A DNA stretch of 64,000 bases, from assembly GCA_008360955.1 (NCBI GenBank), contig LUCM01006482.1, positions 232,821-296,820 on the forward strand, read 5' to 3'. A program made the position numbers and the translations under genes. Below, in pieces: positions 54,101 through 63,072 of this stretch. The DNA is from Fasciolopsis buskii. Lineage: Eukaryota; Platyhelminthes; Trematoda; Plagiorchiida; Fasciolidae. The stretch's first letter is position 1. Every line of letters begins with the position of its first letter. The notes beneath the pieces were generated by a model. It was not told where the DNA came from. It made no database searches and saw only the letters and a program-made list of their open reading frames with translations.

Positions 54101-57100
54101 TGCATGGTGGGATACGCGAGAAGCAATCGCGCGAAGTGGACCAGTCCGAAGCGGCTAGTTGTTGGGAGTATATTGACTGGACATCACTGAAGTTATCCGA
54201 ATTAGTAGCGCAGTGATTGAATAGAGTGGAAAGTAACCCAGTGCACACTAAACGCCTCAGATAGCTACGCAGAGGGTCAGGTTGCCCAGGCTTGAGTAAA
54301 GCGGTAATTATCTGTATACGTCGAATAATTAAAATAACAGATTGGCTATCGTCAGCTCTCAATGACTGCTCAAGAAAGCAGGAATTCACCCAACTGCAAC
54401 ATTCGACCAAACAACTGGATTTTGCTGATTTGGCCTCCGAAATGTTCACTTCAGACACCAAACGCTGAACCACTGCTTCGGCTCGCACGATATAAGTAAG
54501 CACATGGAGCCGATCAACAAATTCCACTTCGTCCTGGACATTGTCCACTTGACATTTATTCTGAATCAGGTCGGTAAGCAGTTCCAGACCAAACTCGGGA
54601 TGAATGGTGCATAAGACACAAAGAATATGACCCAGCGCCTCAGCAAAAGAACATAACTCGGTGGCTTGCAGTGGATTTTCACGGACAAGCATCCAACTTC
54701 GGATGCAGGCTGAGTGAACACGACTAAATGGATTGGGGAGAAAGATAAATAGATTTAAGACTGTGTACAGCAATGGGAAAATGAGAGGCGTTTTGGAAAT
54801 TCAGAAACAGACAACAAATTTGGCGAAACAGAGCCAAACACCAAAGAATGATTACAACTTATAGGTCCATTAAAATCTATTGAATCCTCTGGGAACCTGC
54901 TGAAGGAGAATCGATCAATATAGTTCGATCACGTATGTGTCATCAATAGCGATACGGAGGTTTCTGTTTCTGTAAGTTAAACTATGCAGAGTAATTTAAG
55001 GTAATTTAAGAGGAAGTATCTAGAAGGAAAAGCGAAAAAATAATGAACCAGAGCAATTCCTCCCGGAGAAGCCTCGTTTCTGGAAAAAGATGTTCTCGAT
55101 GAACACCACAACGCTTTGCTGACATCCCAACCGGGAAAACGTCAACTGTTTACGCGATCAAGTAAAGGTGAAGATGTACTGCAGGACTTGTGAAACTTGC
55201 TGAACATTGGAGTATGTGAAAAGTGAGTCGAAATTTCGCCTATTTGTATCAAATAGCGACATAGTGAATTGAAAACCCACATCCATTCACTATCAAAGGT
55301 AAGAATAGCCTGTGAAAAACAAACCACTGGTTCGATAAAATCGACACACATTTCAACTGCTTGGGCACTTTGAGGAACGACTCATTAAGCTCATCTGCAA
55401 GGTATTTCAGGAGTTGGGAAAAATGCTGACAATAAATAATAAAACTGTGACCTGTTATTATTTTAACTCGGGTAATGGGATTAGACACCATAGCAACTCA
55501 GACTGATTGACCAACGGAATTATCTGCGCACCGCTTGAATTGGCCGCCTTCTTTTGACCATTTGTTGATTAGAACAGTGATTCGCGGGTCACAATTTTTA
55601 CAAGATGGATGTACCAGACGATGACAAAGCGTTCGATAAAAAGACTCAGGCCTTATTTTTCGAGGGAAACGGAAAACCCTTTTGGGCTTCAGTTCAGGGC
55701 TTACGAAGTAGAAAATCTGTTAGTCAGCGGCCAGTCGGAAGTCGAATGTATTGGTGCGCAGTTGGTCTAAAATGATTGCAGTTCAAAAATCAATGTGAAT
55801 AAGAAATCTATTAACTGATGTACCTGATCTACAGAAGATCAAAATAATCAAACGGACTGGTAGATATAAGGAAGACTTCGGAGGTGTGTTTAAAAATTAC
55901 AATCATGCTTTGCTGTTGGAACCAGTCTCATCAAATGAACGTGGTTGGGTTGTTCAACTCTGGAAATCTTGAAAGACAATTGAGTGCGCCAGTCATAGTG
56001 TTACCCACTAGTGAATAGAATTCTGGAAAATATGTTGGCTACTTTAAAGATAAGGATCTAATTGGAGCAAAATTCTCGAATGAAACCCAACCAAGTAATG
56101 AAAAGTAGGATGTATAGTAAACAGTTAACCATAACAACAGTTGCATTTAATATTAATATAATAGTACTTGAATACTGTAGAGAGAAGAGAACAACGTAGC
56201 AGACATATCAGCTGTTCTTTGATTAGAAAGGCCAAAGAGGAATAATTGAAACTGTTTGGCTACTAATTTGAAACCCTTGGGTTCTGGCAGACTGTTTTTC
56301 TCGACAGTAAGACGGAGAGAACAGATTAAATTCAAGAGCTGACACGTTGAGCATTTACATACAAATGTACAATTTGAATCCACTGGATATGACCTTGCTT
56401 ATGTGTAAGCGATAGGTCGTCCGATCGATCCCGGCTTGAGCAATAATCTTTCAGATGCAAAATACGAATGGGCGCGGCCATTTCTTTCTCAACGCCTAGA
56501 TAACACAACTCTACCGCAATGTTTATTTACCCATGGCTTGATTACTATGAATTCGGGCCATTATGAGTGCCTATGGAGGGCATTTTTAACCCGATACCTT
56601 GTGACTGATGGGAATCCATAGTACTTATACCGGTTGTTTACGGCCTAATATTCATCGATAATCTTGTACTAAAGTTCGGTTTATTTTTTTCTTGGAAGAG
56701 GTTCCGGGTAATTTGACTGCAAAGGTGATTTGCGTTATTCATGGATAAATCCCAACATTAAGATGCCAACCAAGGCGGGATTCAAAACTAAACAGGACTG
56801 CCCTCTACGCGACAGTATGGCGAGTTTCCTACCAACCCAGGCATGAAGCCACACTCAAGGCTATCGGGAAATTTCATTTCAATCAGTGAAGCGTTCTACG
56901 ATAACAAGCACAGAAACAGCACCGAAACAAAACAATGTACCAGTACGTCTTCACGATTATTGATCTTGATTAACGAATTCGGAGAGTAAGAACTTACCGC
57001 GTCAGATCGATTGTGAGTTCTTTTCTCCATTCTAAAAGCTCGCCACAAACAGAGGTATTTGATCCGTAGTTCCACAACACGCTAACAAGAACACGAACCA

Positions 57101-60100
57101 TTTCTGTGGTGTAGAACAGAGAAGGCACATTATCGAGTGTTTTGACTGCGCTATCATGTGCACCAAACGAACAAACGTGGGCAAGCCAACGAATCACGCG
57201 CTTCAAACGCCCGGTTTGACCGACATCCGAATGTGAACAAACATAAGCAAATAGACGTTGGCTCGGACTGGAACGGATCGTAGACGAGACTCCAAATGGA
57301 GACCAATATGACTCGATCACTTGATTAGATGTTCTAAGTGAATCTGGGGCTAAAAATGGAGTTCAAAATAGGTCGTTATATATTTATTCATGAGTTGGCT
57401 TTTATTCTATCAGAATGTATGGGCGGACACAATATTTGCTTAAATAAAAATACCCGGCTGGGACGGAAAATCGTTCGACCGGTAACATGCAACTCCTGCT
57501 CAATAGCCGGTAACAGGATCCGAAAACGTAAGGAAGAACACATGATAATACCCTTCGTTTGTCCGTCTGATTGACGTTAGGTTAAAGAAGAAAGCATAAA
57601 AGCTCCCAGAAACTCAAACAGAACTGGATGTAACCTAGTAAATTAAAACGATGTAAGGCAACACTTAGTCTGAAATTGCTTGCGTGCCGAAATCCGGCTT
57701 AAGGTACTTCAAAATGTAGGTAAGATAGATTAAAAATAGCAGTGGCGCTGAATTCTTCAGTATCGATTTATGGAGAATAGAATTTTCCCAAACAAGCACA
57801 TGGTACCAAACAAGGTCGTTTTCGGCACATCCATATATTATTAAGTACATAAGATTTTTAAGACGACAGAAACGGAACAATGGAAAAAGCGGTAGAGCTA
57901 ACATGGATGGTTATGAGTGTTCACGGTGTTATGAAAATAACAAAGTATTGTCACACCGATGGTCTGAGGGCGGCTCTTCATGCAGGCAGATTGCAGTTCG
58001 TACGGAAGTAGCCAAGATCTGGCCTTTGACACTTCTCAGCAGTGTTGCTTTCACAATGTAGATAGAATGAAAGACCTTGATGGTGTTCACCATGTGATAC
58101 GAATCAATGAGGTGCGTTGTCATTGTCGTTTTGCCCCTCACTACTGAACATTCGTTTAACTAACTCGAGTGATGTCCTCCTATACGATCGAACACTCGCC
58201 TTGTTGCTCGATTTATGCAACTCCCTTCATAAATGTAATTGGACTAGTGCACGTTTGTCTGCAAGTGGAAAACTAACCGAGAGGTGAGCAGGATGCGATC
58301 TTGGCGGGAAAATAAGTTGTGACAACAGCCATCTGGACCTGTTTATTTAACATATTTGCTACTACACCCTCTAAATGGCATGCAGTGACACGCATGCTTC
58401 TTTTGACATTTTGGAGGCTACTACTAATACTTTGGCTTTTCCTACTCCTGTCTAGGAAACTTTTAGGATATCTGTTTTGGAGAATGTTTCGCCTGATTTT
58501 CCTTAGTTATTCATCAATGGTGTCACGAGAGCTCATCTTCGTAAGCTTATGGATCAGACATGGTTGTTACTGAGGGCGACAACTGAGCAAAACCTAACTC
58601 GGTAAATCTGATTACCCTGGACGGGACCTGGTGACGCAATGGCAACACACGCCTTCCAGTTGGAAAGCCTAAATTAAAACTGGGTGCGATGGAGGATATG
58701 CACCAATGATTGGCTCCGATGAGAGCGAAACACGAATCTGGTGCTTCTTGAGTGTAAGGCTGACCGGAAGATCTGAGGTTCGTGCTGGAAAGATGGAGTC
58801 AAAGAAAAGGCAGTCAAGCGTAGAAAAACAATCCCACACACTATTTCTAGGTAAACGTAGGTTCTATATAGGATAGGATTGCTTTGGCTTTACTGAAACA
58901 AGGCTATTATGGGGCATCTCCAGACAGAGCTGCTTGTAACTGGAGACGCCAAAGGACTGCGAATAAGGGAACAGCCGACATCCGAGTGGTTAACCATGAA
59001 TGACATGGGCGCAGACCCATCGAGAAAGCGGCCACAGACAAGCAACGGCACTGTCGGGGGGAGGAGAGGATTGGCACCGTGTGCTCTCCCTAAAAACTAA
59101 GATCCGGCTGGTGGTACTGCAACGTGGCGAGCGTGGCGCGGAAATTAATGAAACCAGCGCCTGTCATGTTCCATTGACCTGTCAAGGTTTTCCAGAAGAG
59201 GCATATAAACCGATCAAGCGGTCACCGACTAGTCTAGAATGATTCTACTGTCATGCAGAAGACCTTTGGTAAAAGTTGCATCCATAAAAAAGAGGGCTCG
59301 CTCTAGACCGGACGACCGGGCAGTACAACAGCCCACCACACAAACTATGCATAAGACTGACCTACGCACAAAACTTTCTAATTCAACCCCACACAGAACA
59401 CAACTGTTTGTACCTAAAAACACCCTTCCCATGTGATTTTCTCAAGTTCATAGACAACTGCAGGAGACTATACTAGTGGAATAAGTTCTGTCCCTGTTCT
59501 CCCTCAGATAGCGCGCCCGTTGACTGGCTGCGCCAGAATTGCGTGCCAAATCTATTTCGTTTTTGACTTCTTGAGAGATTTTTGGTTCCCTCATGGTCTT
59601 CGTTCACCGCTACAATAGCTCGGAATTATTGTTGTTTAAAAACCGCATTGTTTCTCGACATGGACTTGGATCATGGATTGCTGCACCTCAACGATCGTTT
59701 CATCGAGCTAAAAGACGCACCCGTGCTGGGTGGCAGTCAGCTCTTAAATGCACCATTCCCGCCAAGATATCCATTCCGACATTGTTGAGCACCAACCTCC
59801 GCTCTCTGTTTACGAAAATGTCGGATCTGTCCCTCGCACCTCAGTCATCGATCCATTTTCATACTTGTGTCATCTGCATACAATAATCGTGGCTGAACCC
59901 GGATATTGCTGATTCACTGGTGTCGACAGACAGCTTCAGACTCCATCAGCAGGACAGTTTCGAACAGAAAGACCGGAGGTGGTATGGCAACATACATCAA
60001 CTCCTTCTGGTCCGGCAAGTGCAAATTTATTTATTTGTACTAGTTAAACGTAATCGAATGTCTCGTCACACAGTGTCGTCCTAGGTTTTCTCGCCATGCC

Positions 60101-63072
60101 AGCACAATCATAAGGAATCTATAAATTACCCCTTTTAGCTCGCAACGCAATATCACATCTTTTTCGACTCTTTCTTCTTCTCGAGGACAGTCTGTATATT
60201 CTTGTGGATGATTTCAATCATGAATCTACTCTACCACTGCAATTTGATTTGACTGACCTCTGCGTTTCTCCCACCAGAGGCGGCTCCTATTTCGATAGAG
60301 CTATTACCAACCACTCTGATTTATTTTCCCTGGAACTGCATACTCAAATTCCAAGTAGCGATCATTGTTTGTTTCTGTTAAGGCCCAGTATATACTCCCG
60401 GTGAGCCTTCCATTCTTTCCGGCAGACAAATCAAATCCAAGTTCACCTCCGTATCTTTGTACACAACAGCCTTATTCTTCTTCTTCTTCTTCTTCAGAAA
60501 TTCCACGGTTTCTTCTACTTCACAAACTGGAGGTGTTTGGGTGGCCCCGTGGGTTTCTGCTTTTTATCACCGATGTTGAATTTGATGGGAACATCGGGTG
60601 AGCGATGACGAGATACGTCATCGCGTGTTGGATGCAGACAGTCGTCCTCTGACTTGGAGAATCCTTCTACATCTCCTTTGGTGACCTAGCCACGTATTGT
60701 GAATGCATACCAATCATCTCTTATGTGCTCTTTTTACACGTACTGGGCAAGGCTGGAAGAAGCGATGTAGCGATCAGGCTGCGACTTGACGTAAAGACAT
60801 GATGAAATCAGTTTCGGTTTTGGTCTCTGTTGGTAGTTTCCGCGGTCCTGTTTGGGGTTAAAGGGATGAGGATTGTTGTTTATTGGAGACGTTGAGAGAT
60901 ATGGCTCGGAACCGAAGTCAGTGGCGCGAATACTTCAGGCCTTTCGGTAAACTCCCCCATGTTAGAAACCCGAAAACAACCACAAACGTCAGAAATAATT
61001 TGCGGTGAAAACACAAAAGGAAAGATTGGTTTTCTGTGGTTTGTTACCTTCGCCCCTCTTTCATGCAATTTCTGTAAAATTCTGTTTACATGTTGTGGTG
61101 TTGGAACCATGCATGGTTTCAAACCGACGCATAATTATATGTATATATATATAAATATATATATACTTGCATACACATGTACATATATACAGTGGACAAG
61201 AAACAGGAAAGAAAAAGAAAAAGTGCTGAGTTCGCCATGCGTTAGTTCTTCCACTCACCATCTTGTCATTGGTGATCCATTGAAACCCAAGATTTCTCTG
61301 TGGGCTCGATATTACGCAGTTGCTCGAACCAAAGTATAAAATCCACTCAGGAGACCCTAGTTCGAACGTTTGACCAACCAACAAGACGGTAGGACGATCT
61401 GAGAGCCACGCAACATACTGGGGACCGATGACTGGTTGTTCGGTTTATATTCTCTTGGGTGAGGATGGACATCCTTGGCGCCCAATAAATCCCTTCGCTA
61501 CAGATGCCGATGAGCATGCAGCTTTATGCTTCGCATGCCGCCAGTGGTTGGTTTGACCTTCTCTCTTAGAATGATTACCAATGATCAGTCAAACCGCTGG
61601 AGAGCCTCGAGCATTCTCCTCCATTCTTCCCCTTTTTTTCGGAACACCTCAGCCAGGGGAAAATAGTGCAGAAGAGGCTATTTGAGACGAAGGTCGTTTT
61701 GGGGTTTTTTCCAGAAGTCTCCAGGTCGAAAGCAGATTTGGAGCCTGAAAAACCCGCCCAACTATGATAGAGCATAATGTTCATCGGTATATGTGGCGGA
61801 CAGGTGTGCTGAACAACCGGGATGCCCGAACTCATCTAAATTGGTAGTTGAGTGAAGTAGAAGTTGCACATCCCAAAAACATCAGAGCTTAAATGTCAAA
61901 TCCGTGGTAGATGGTAATTTGGAGTCTTCCGGATCGCTATAGCATGTGACTCACTGGGGCTTTATGCAGTGTTACGCTGCTCAGAGGTGATTGTCTATCT
62001 CCGCTCCTCAATACAGTAGGCCCTGGGGGCTATGAGGCGTGCTTCATCCACCATACTCACGCGTAAAACGCCAGGAAAAATCAATTATCAATTTCCAGTG
62101 GTTTGCAAAACCCTCTGATCATCCTACTACGCCGTGAGTCAATATTCTAGTTCGGTTTGCGTAACTGAGTGGTAGCTAGCTTACTGAAGAATCGTGGATT
62201 CCGATGAAAAATGGACGACGTGTACATAGGGAAGGAGAAGATAATGAACTTCATACAATGATGCATTTCATTTTCATCATCCCAACATTTGTGCTAAACA
62301 GAAAACATCAATAGTGACGATATCATACGGGCTGAATCGAAAAGATCATAGATCCTATACAAGTAATTATCATTTATGGCTGCCAACGTTAAGGAAGCTT
62401 GCTTTTCTCACCATCCCCATCTAAAAACCGATAAGACATTTCATATGGTAAACTGAAAACTAGCTCATTTTCAACATTTTATACTGTTCTCAAAGCATAG
62501 AACGTTTATTCACTGAAAAATCATTCAAAGGGGAATCAAGAGGAAAGGATAAGAGGAAGTTAAGCTCACCGTCGTTAATGAATTTTGAAAATTGATCGGC
62601 GTCAACCGATTGTTCAGTGAACAGAAGCCGACCTAGCACAAAGTCTAACGCCGCTGATGATCCGCAAGCTGTTATCAATCGAACCAAGATGCGTTCGGCT
62701 AAAATGACAGCGTAAGGAGAACAAATCCAGCAAAAGCATGAAGCGGACGCATGGTCAGAATCAGCTTCGGAAGCTTCTAACCAATTGTTTATGGAGTTGG
62801 ATCTAGCGGGCACGGAGGCCAGTTCATCCGTCATCTCCGGTGGCAAAGCGAGAGAATCAGCAATACTAGCCAGATCGACAGTTGGCAAACGAGAGCGTTC
62901 AAGGGAAGCAAACTGAGCATGCAGCCGGTTCGTATCGATTACCCTGTGAGACTGCATGCTGACAACCAATAATGGGCACAAAAGACGGTCGACCAAGGTT
63001 GGGGTAAGTAGGTATTTCGGTGTAGAAGCCGAGACCACATGGTTATGGATGATATGCAGAAGAGATATCGAG
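30097..63072 (-). CDS. BIRC6: BIRC6 (BRUCE/Apollon)-like E2/E3 ubiquitin ligase, C-terminal 10 exons (5' partial)
   Basis: Spliced minus-strand gene: ten exons with GT-AG introns join in phase to 1864 codons and a TGA stop at 30099-30097. BIRC6 is a giant cytoplasmic protein that carries an N-terminal BIR domain and a C-terminal UBC domain and ubiquitinates pro-apoptotic and autophagy substrates. Seen here: helical scaffold (fragment residues 1-1301), Ser/acidic linker (1303-1548), UBC domain (about 1550-1810) with catalytic Cys at 1706, and a short helical tail. The strongest matches to remembered human BIRC6 are [17 protein letters not shown] at the end of exon 4, [15 protein letters not shown] in exon 6, [25 protein letters not shown] sequence in exon 7, and PEPFFNEPG in exon 8. 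Human BIRC6 is about 4857 aa, so more than half, including the BIR domain, lies past base 64000. The frame is fully open, so the gene looks functional. Orthology is inferred from sequence recall, not from a search. Confidence 0.93.
30199..31151 (-). other. BIRC6-like intron 9
   Basis: GT at 31151-31150, AG at 30200-30199. No repeat or additional exon was recognised. Confidence 0.7.
31152..31265 (-). CDS. BIRC6: BIRC6-like exon 9
   Basis: A 38-codon phase-0 exon (residues 1794-1831); acceptor TTTATTTCAG and donor TTGAAG|GTTAGT. It contains [20 protein letters not shown], which corresponds to the HFYLKRVEIMAQCEEWI segment of human BIRC6. It closes the conserved UBC region. Confidence 0.94.
31266..31982 (-). 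other. BIRC6-like intron 8
   Basis: Donor GTAGGC, acceptor TTTATTTCAG. Nothing else was recognised. Confidence 0.75.
31983..32171 (-). CDS. BIRC6: BIRC6-like exon 8 (UBC domain)
   Basis: A 63-codon phase-0 exon (residues 1731-1793); acceptor TTGATTTAG and donor GAAGCG|GTAGGC. It begins [22 protein letters not shown] and ends [19 protein letters not shown], both close to human BIRC6. This is the C-terminal helical part of the E2 fold. Confidence 0.95.
32172..32996 (-). other. BIRC6-like intron 7
   Basis: Donor GTTAGT, acceptor TTGATTTAG. Nothing else was recognised. Confidence 0.75.
32997..33236 (-). CDS. BIRC6: BIRC6-like exon 7 (E2 catalytic core)
   Basis: An 80-codon phase-0 exon (residues 1651-1730); acceptor CTTTTTAG and donor CTGCAA|GTTAGT. 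It starts [16 protein letters not shown] and holds the E2 active-site region: FNPN in the place where canonical E2s have HPN, the catalytic Cys in [10 protein letters not shown] (codon 33071-33069), then [13 protein letters not shown]. All of these line up with human BIRC6. The exon has no ATG-initiated frame of useful length, so an ORF scan misses it. Confidence 0.96.
34139..34160. repeat. AT/GTAT microsatellite
   Basis: TATATATATA followed by TGTATGTATA. Confidence 0.85.
35057..35329 (+). repeat. Exon-like inverted repeat, left copy (plus orientation)
   Basis: About 94% identical to the reverse complement of 37705-37965. It has a 3' splice-site-like TTTTCTCTTGGTTTTTAG ending at 35104, then an open frame of 38 codons (starting [18 protein letters not shown], ending [12 protein letters not shown]) and TAG at 35220-35222. 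About 100 bp of conserved downstream sequence follows. An AATAAA sits at 35314-35319, ten bases before the homology ends. The unit therefore resembles a 3'-terminal exon with part of its intron. The encoded peptide is not recognised. Confidence 0.8.
35391..35412 (-). repeat. Penelope-like terminal motif
   Basis: The minus strand reads TAGGGTAGCCGAAACGTTGGCT, resembling the CGAAACGTTGG block after the Penelope element at 1671-1686. No adjoining RT or GIY-YIG sequence was recognised. Confidence 0.4.
36219..36523 (-). CDS. BIRC6: BIRC6-like exon 6 (start of UBC domain)
   Basis: Acceptor GTCACTTTCTAG|GT and donor ATGCTCAAG|GTATCA. It enters in phase 1 and leaves in phase 0. Residues 1550-1650. 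It contains [20 protein letters not shown] followed by [16 protein letters not shown], nearly the same as human BIRC6 at the N-terminal edge of the E2 fold. A Ser/Asn-rich insert ([13 protein letters not shown]) precedes it. The exon lies between two inverted copies of an exon-like repeat (35057-35329 and 37705-37965). Confidence 0.95.
36900..37450 (+). mobile_element. RTE-like LINE RT fragment (post-active-site region)
   Basis: Frames give [26 protein letters not shown] near 36990-37075 and [15 protein letters not shown] near 37090-37130. [18 protein letters not shown] is near 37165-37225, followed by [20 protein letters not shown]. These correspond to the segment around and after the polymerase active site of trematode RTE-type LINEs; the YADD box itself is lost. 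[14 protein letters not shown] near 37410-37450 may continue it. Antisense to the BIRC6-like gene. Confidence 0.8.
37705..37965 (-). repeat. Exon-like inverted repeat, right copy (minus orientation)
   Basis: Reverse-complement partner of 35057-35329. The acceptor-like TTTTCTCTTGCTTTTTTAG ends at 37917, and the open frame runs 37916-37811 with the same TAG stop. It lacks 12 bases (four codons) present in the left copy, so its frame is preserved. The polyadenylation hexamer is AACAAA here instead of AATAAA. It is in sense orientation with the BIRC6-like gene. Confidence 0.8.
38521..38645 (-). mobile_element. Possible tRNA-derived SINE segment
   Basis: The minus strand has an A-box-like TAGTCCCAATGGG and a B-box-like GGGTTCAAACCC further downstream. 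The spacing (about 85 bp) is longer than in a tRNA. Classification is tentative. Confidence 0.35.
38925..39085 (-). mobile_element. tRNA-derived SINE, copy 1
   Basis: The minus strand begins with a tRNA-like head: A box GCGGCCAAGCGG and B box GAGTTCGGATCC, then a CTGCCTGTCAACTTCCCCACTTGG body and an AAATGATGTACATTGTTATTTC tail. About 80% identical to 46960-47123. Sense with the host gene. Confidence 0.8.
39260..39433 (-). mobile_element. tRNA-Met-like SINE
   Basis: The minus strand from 39433 starts GCCCGTTGGCGTAATGGCTAAGACG (A box) and has a CTCATAA anticodon-loop-like segment, as in tRNA-Met. A degraded B box, GGGTTTACGTCCC, follows. An unrelated body comes after it, so this is a SINE head and not a working tRNA gene. 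Confidence 0.6.
40261..40279. repeat. Short perfect hairpin
   Basis: GCACTTCA-TCG-TGAAGTGC, an 8-bp perfect stem with a 3-base loop. No adjoining feature explains it. Confidence 0.6.
40840..43290 (+). mobile_element. RTE-like LINE remnant with APE endonuclease and RT start
   Basis: The endonuclease region has [22 protein letters not shown] near 41160-41225 and [13 protein letters not shown] near 41252-41290 (metal-binding Glu). [16 protein letters not shown] follows, then GNFIAQV near 41627-41645 (degraded GDFNAQV) and [13 protein letters not shown] near 41825-41862. RT entry follows as [14 protein letters not shown] near 42603-42645 and [27 protein letters not shown] near 42730-42810. The polymerase core after that is missing. 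Frameshifts are present and the element is inactive. Antisense to the host gene. Confidence 0.88.
44399..45138 (-). CDS. BIRC6: BIRC6-like exon 5 (linker into the UBC domain)
   Basis: Acceptor TTATCAACAG|A and donor CAGTTTG|GTGAGT; phase 2 in, phase 1 out. Residues 1303-1548. The first half is Ser/Asp/Glu-rich and looks disordered ([20 protein letters not shown]). A helical stretch ([20 protein letters not shown]) follows, and the exon ends in DRLRPLQF, which continues across the splice into exon 6 as LQFG. The human protein has a matching LQF at this place. Most of the exon is poorly conserved. Confidence 0.88.
45139..47383 (-). other. BIRC6-like intron 4
   Basis: Donor GTAATT, acceptor TTATCAACAG. 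Contains the SINE at 46960-47123. Minus-strand open frames at 45493-45819, 46020-46268 and 46433-46919 have no coding signature and lie in the intron. Confidence 0.75.
46960..47123 (-). mobile_element. tRNA-derived SINE, copy 2
   Basis: The minus strand from 47123 reads CCGGCGGTGACCAAGCGGATAAAG (A box GTGACCAAGCGG), then B box AAGTTTGAATCC, then the same body and AT-rich tail as 38925-39085. Confidence 0.8.
47384..49658 (-). CDS. BIRC6: BIRC6-like exon 4 (large scaffold exon)
   Basis: A single 2275-bp exon of 757 full codons (residues 545-1301). I chose the acceptor TTTGTTGTTATCAG|AA at 49660-49659. It has the best pyrimidine tract and is the good site whose phase (1) fits the exon 3 donor; upstream alternatives at TTTTAAG and TTCAG are in the wrong phase. 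The donor is CTCAG|GTAATT. The C-terminal third contains [17 protein letters not shown] at about 47655-47720, a near match to the conserved human BIRC6 segment before the UBC domain. It ends ILTIYETQL, which also resembles the human protein. Protein length and lack of stops make this the most secure coding region of the window. Confidence 0.93.
49659..53947 (-). other. BIRC6-like intron 3
   Basis: Donor GTAAGC, acceptor TTTGTTGTTATCAG. Contains the CR1/Jockey-like remnant at 50380-52520. The stretch 52530-53940 has no recognised feature; a somewhat GC-richer segment at 53210-53320 may be an unidentified repeat. Confidence 0.72.
50380..52520 (+). mobile_element. CR1/Jockey-like LINE remnant (endonuclease end to RT)
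   Basis: Heavily broken plus-strand [15 protein letters not shown] near 50480-50515 resembles the GDFNxH endonuclease motif. [19 protein letters not shown] near 50540-50600 and AGDRVHTL near 50620 follow it. [14 protein letters not shown] near 51426-51470 matches the RT SKAFDRVWH block, and [18 protein letters not shown] follows. A degraded [17 protein letters not shown] segment near 51938-51985 corresponds to GVPQGSVLSPTLF. Many stops. Antisense to the host gene. Confidence 0.72.
53948..54723 (-). CDS. BIRC6: BIRC6-like exon 3
   Basis: Acceptor CCAATCCATTTAG|T and donor TGCCAAG|GTAAGC. It enters in phase 2 and leaves in phase 1. It supplies residues 286-543, rich in Leu/Ile/Cys helices (for example [20 protein letters not shown] and [18 protein letters not shown]), consistent with the scaffold of the BIRC6 ring. 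No enzymatic motif is seen. Open sequence upstream of the acceptor (FIFLPNPFS) is polypyrimidine-tract read-through. Confidence 0.82.
54724..56997 (-). other. BIRC6-like intron 2
   Basis: Donor GTAAGT, acceptor CCAATCCATTTAG. No repeat family was recognised inside; short frames at 55142-55491 and 56153-56383 look random. Confidence 0.72.
56998..57349 (-). CDS. BIRC6: BIRC6-like exon 2
   Basis: Acceptor CCATTTTTAG|CC and donor ACGCG|GTAAGT. It enters in phase 1, matching the exon 1 donor, and leaves in phase 2. It supplies residues 169-284, beginning [19 protein letters not shown] and ending [10 protein letters not shown]. Armadillo-like helical character ([19 protein letters not shown]). The split codons read Ala at the start and Arg at the end. 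Confidence 0.82.
59740..60410 (+). mobile_element. CR1/Jockey-like LINE endonuclease remnant
   Basis: [31 protein letters not shown] near 59741-59840 is the start of the endonuclease domain. [23 protein letters not shown] (one stop) follows near 59860-59935, then [14 protein letters not shown] sequence near 60200-60230 (degraded GDFN), [24 protein letters not shown] near 60255-60330 and [13 protein letters not shown] near 60345-60390 (catalytic SDH intact). No RT follows. Antisense to the host gene. Confidence 0.85.
60473..60496. repeat. (TTC)n microsatellite
   Basis: About eight TTC units just after the CR1-like endonuclease remnant. Confidence 0.9.
61134..61190. repeat. AT-rich low-complexity tract
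   Basis: Imperfect TATATA runs with ACATGTACATATATAC at the end. Confidence 0.9.
62570..63072 (-). CDS. BIRC6: BIRC6-like exon 1 of those visible
   Basis: Acceptor CACTCATTTAG follows a long CT-rich tract. The donor is GACG|GTGAGC, phase 1 out. It contributes fragment residues 1-167 after one base that completes an upstream codon. The protein is mostly helical, with a Cys/Trp patch ([12 protein letters not shown]) and the stretch [24 protein letters not shown]. No catalytic motif is visible. The open frame continues to 63425 upstream of the acceptor, but that stretch is Phe/Leu-rich, as expected for read-through of a T-rich intron. Confidence 0.82.

Larger units (their letters stand above)
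57350..62569 (-). other. BIRC6-like intron 1 (of those visible)
   Basis: Donor GTGAGC, acceptor CCATTTTTAG. Contains the CR1-like remnant at 59740-60410, a TTC microsatellite and an AT tract. The stretches 57360-59730 and 61200-62560 show no recognised feature. Confidence 0.7.

Noticed and set aside
58618..58690. tRNA-like sequence GGTGACGCAATGG ... CCAGTTGGAAAG
   Set aside because: No acceptable B box and the arms do not pair; too weak to call a tRNA or SINE.
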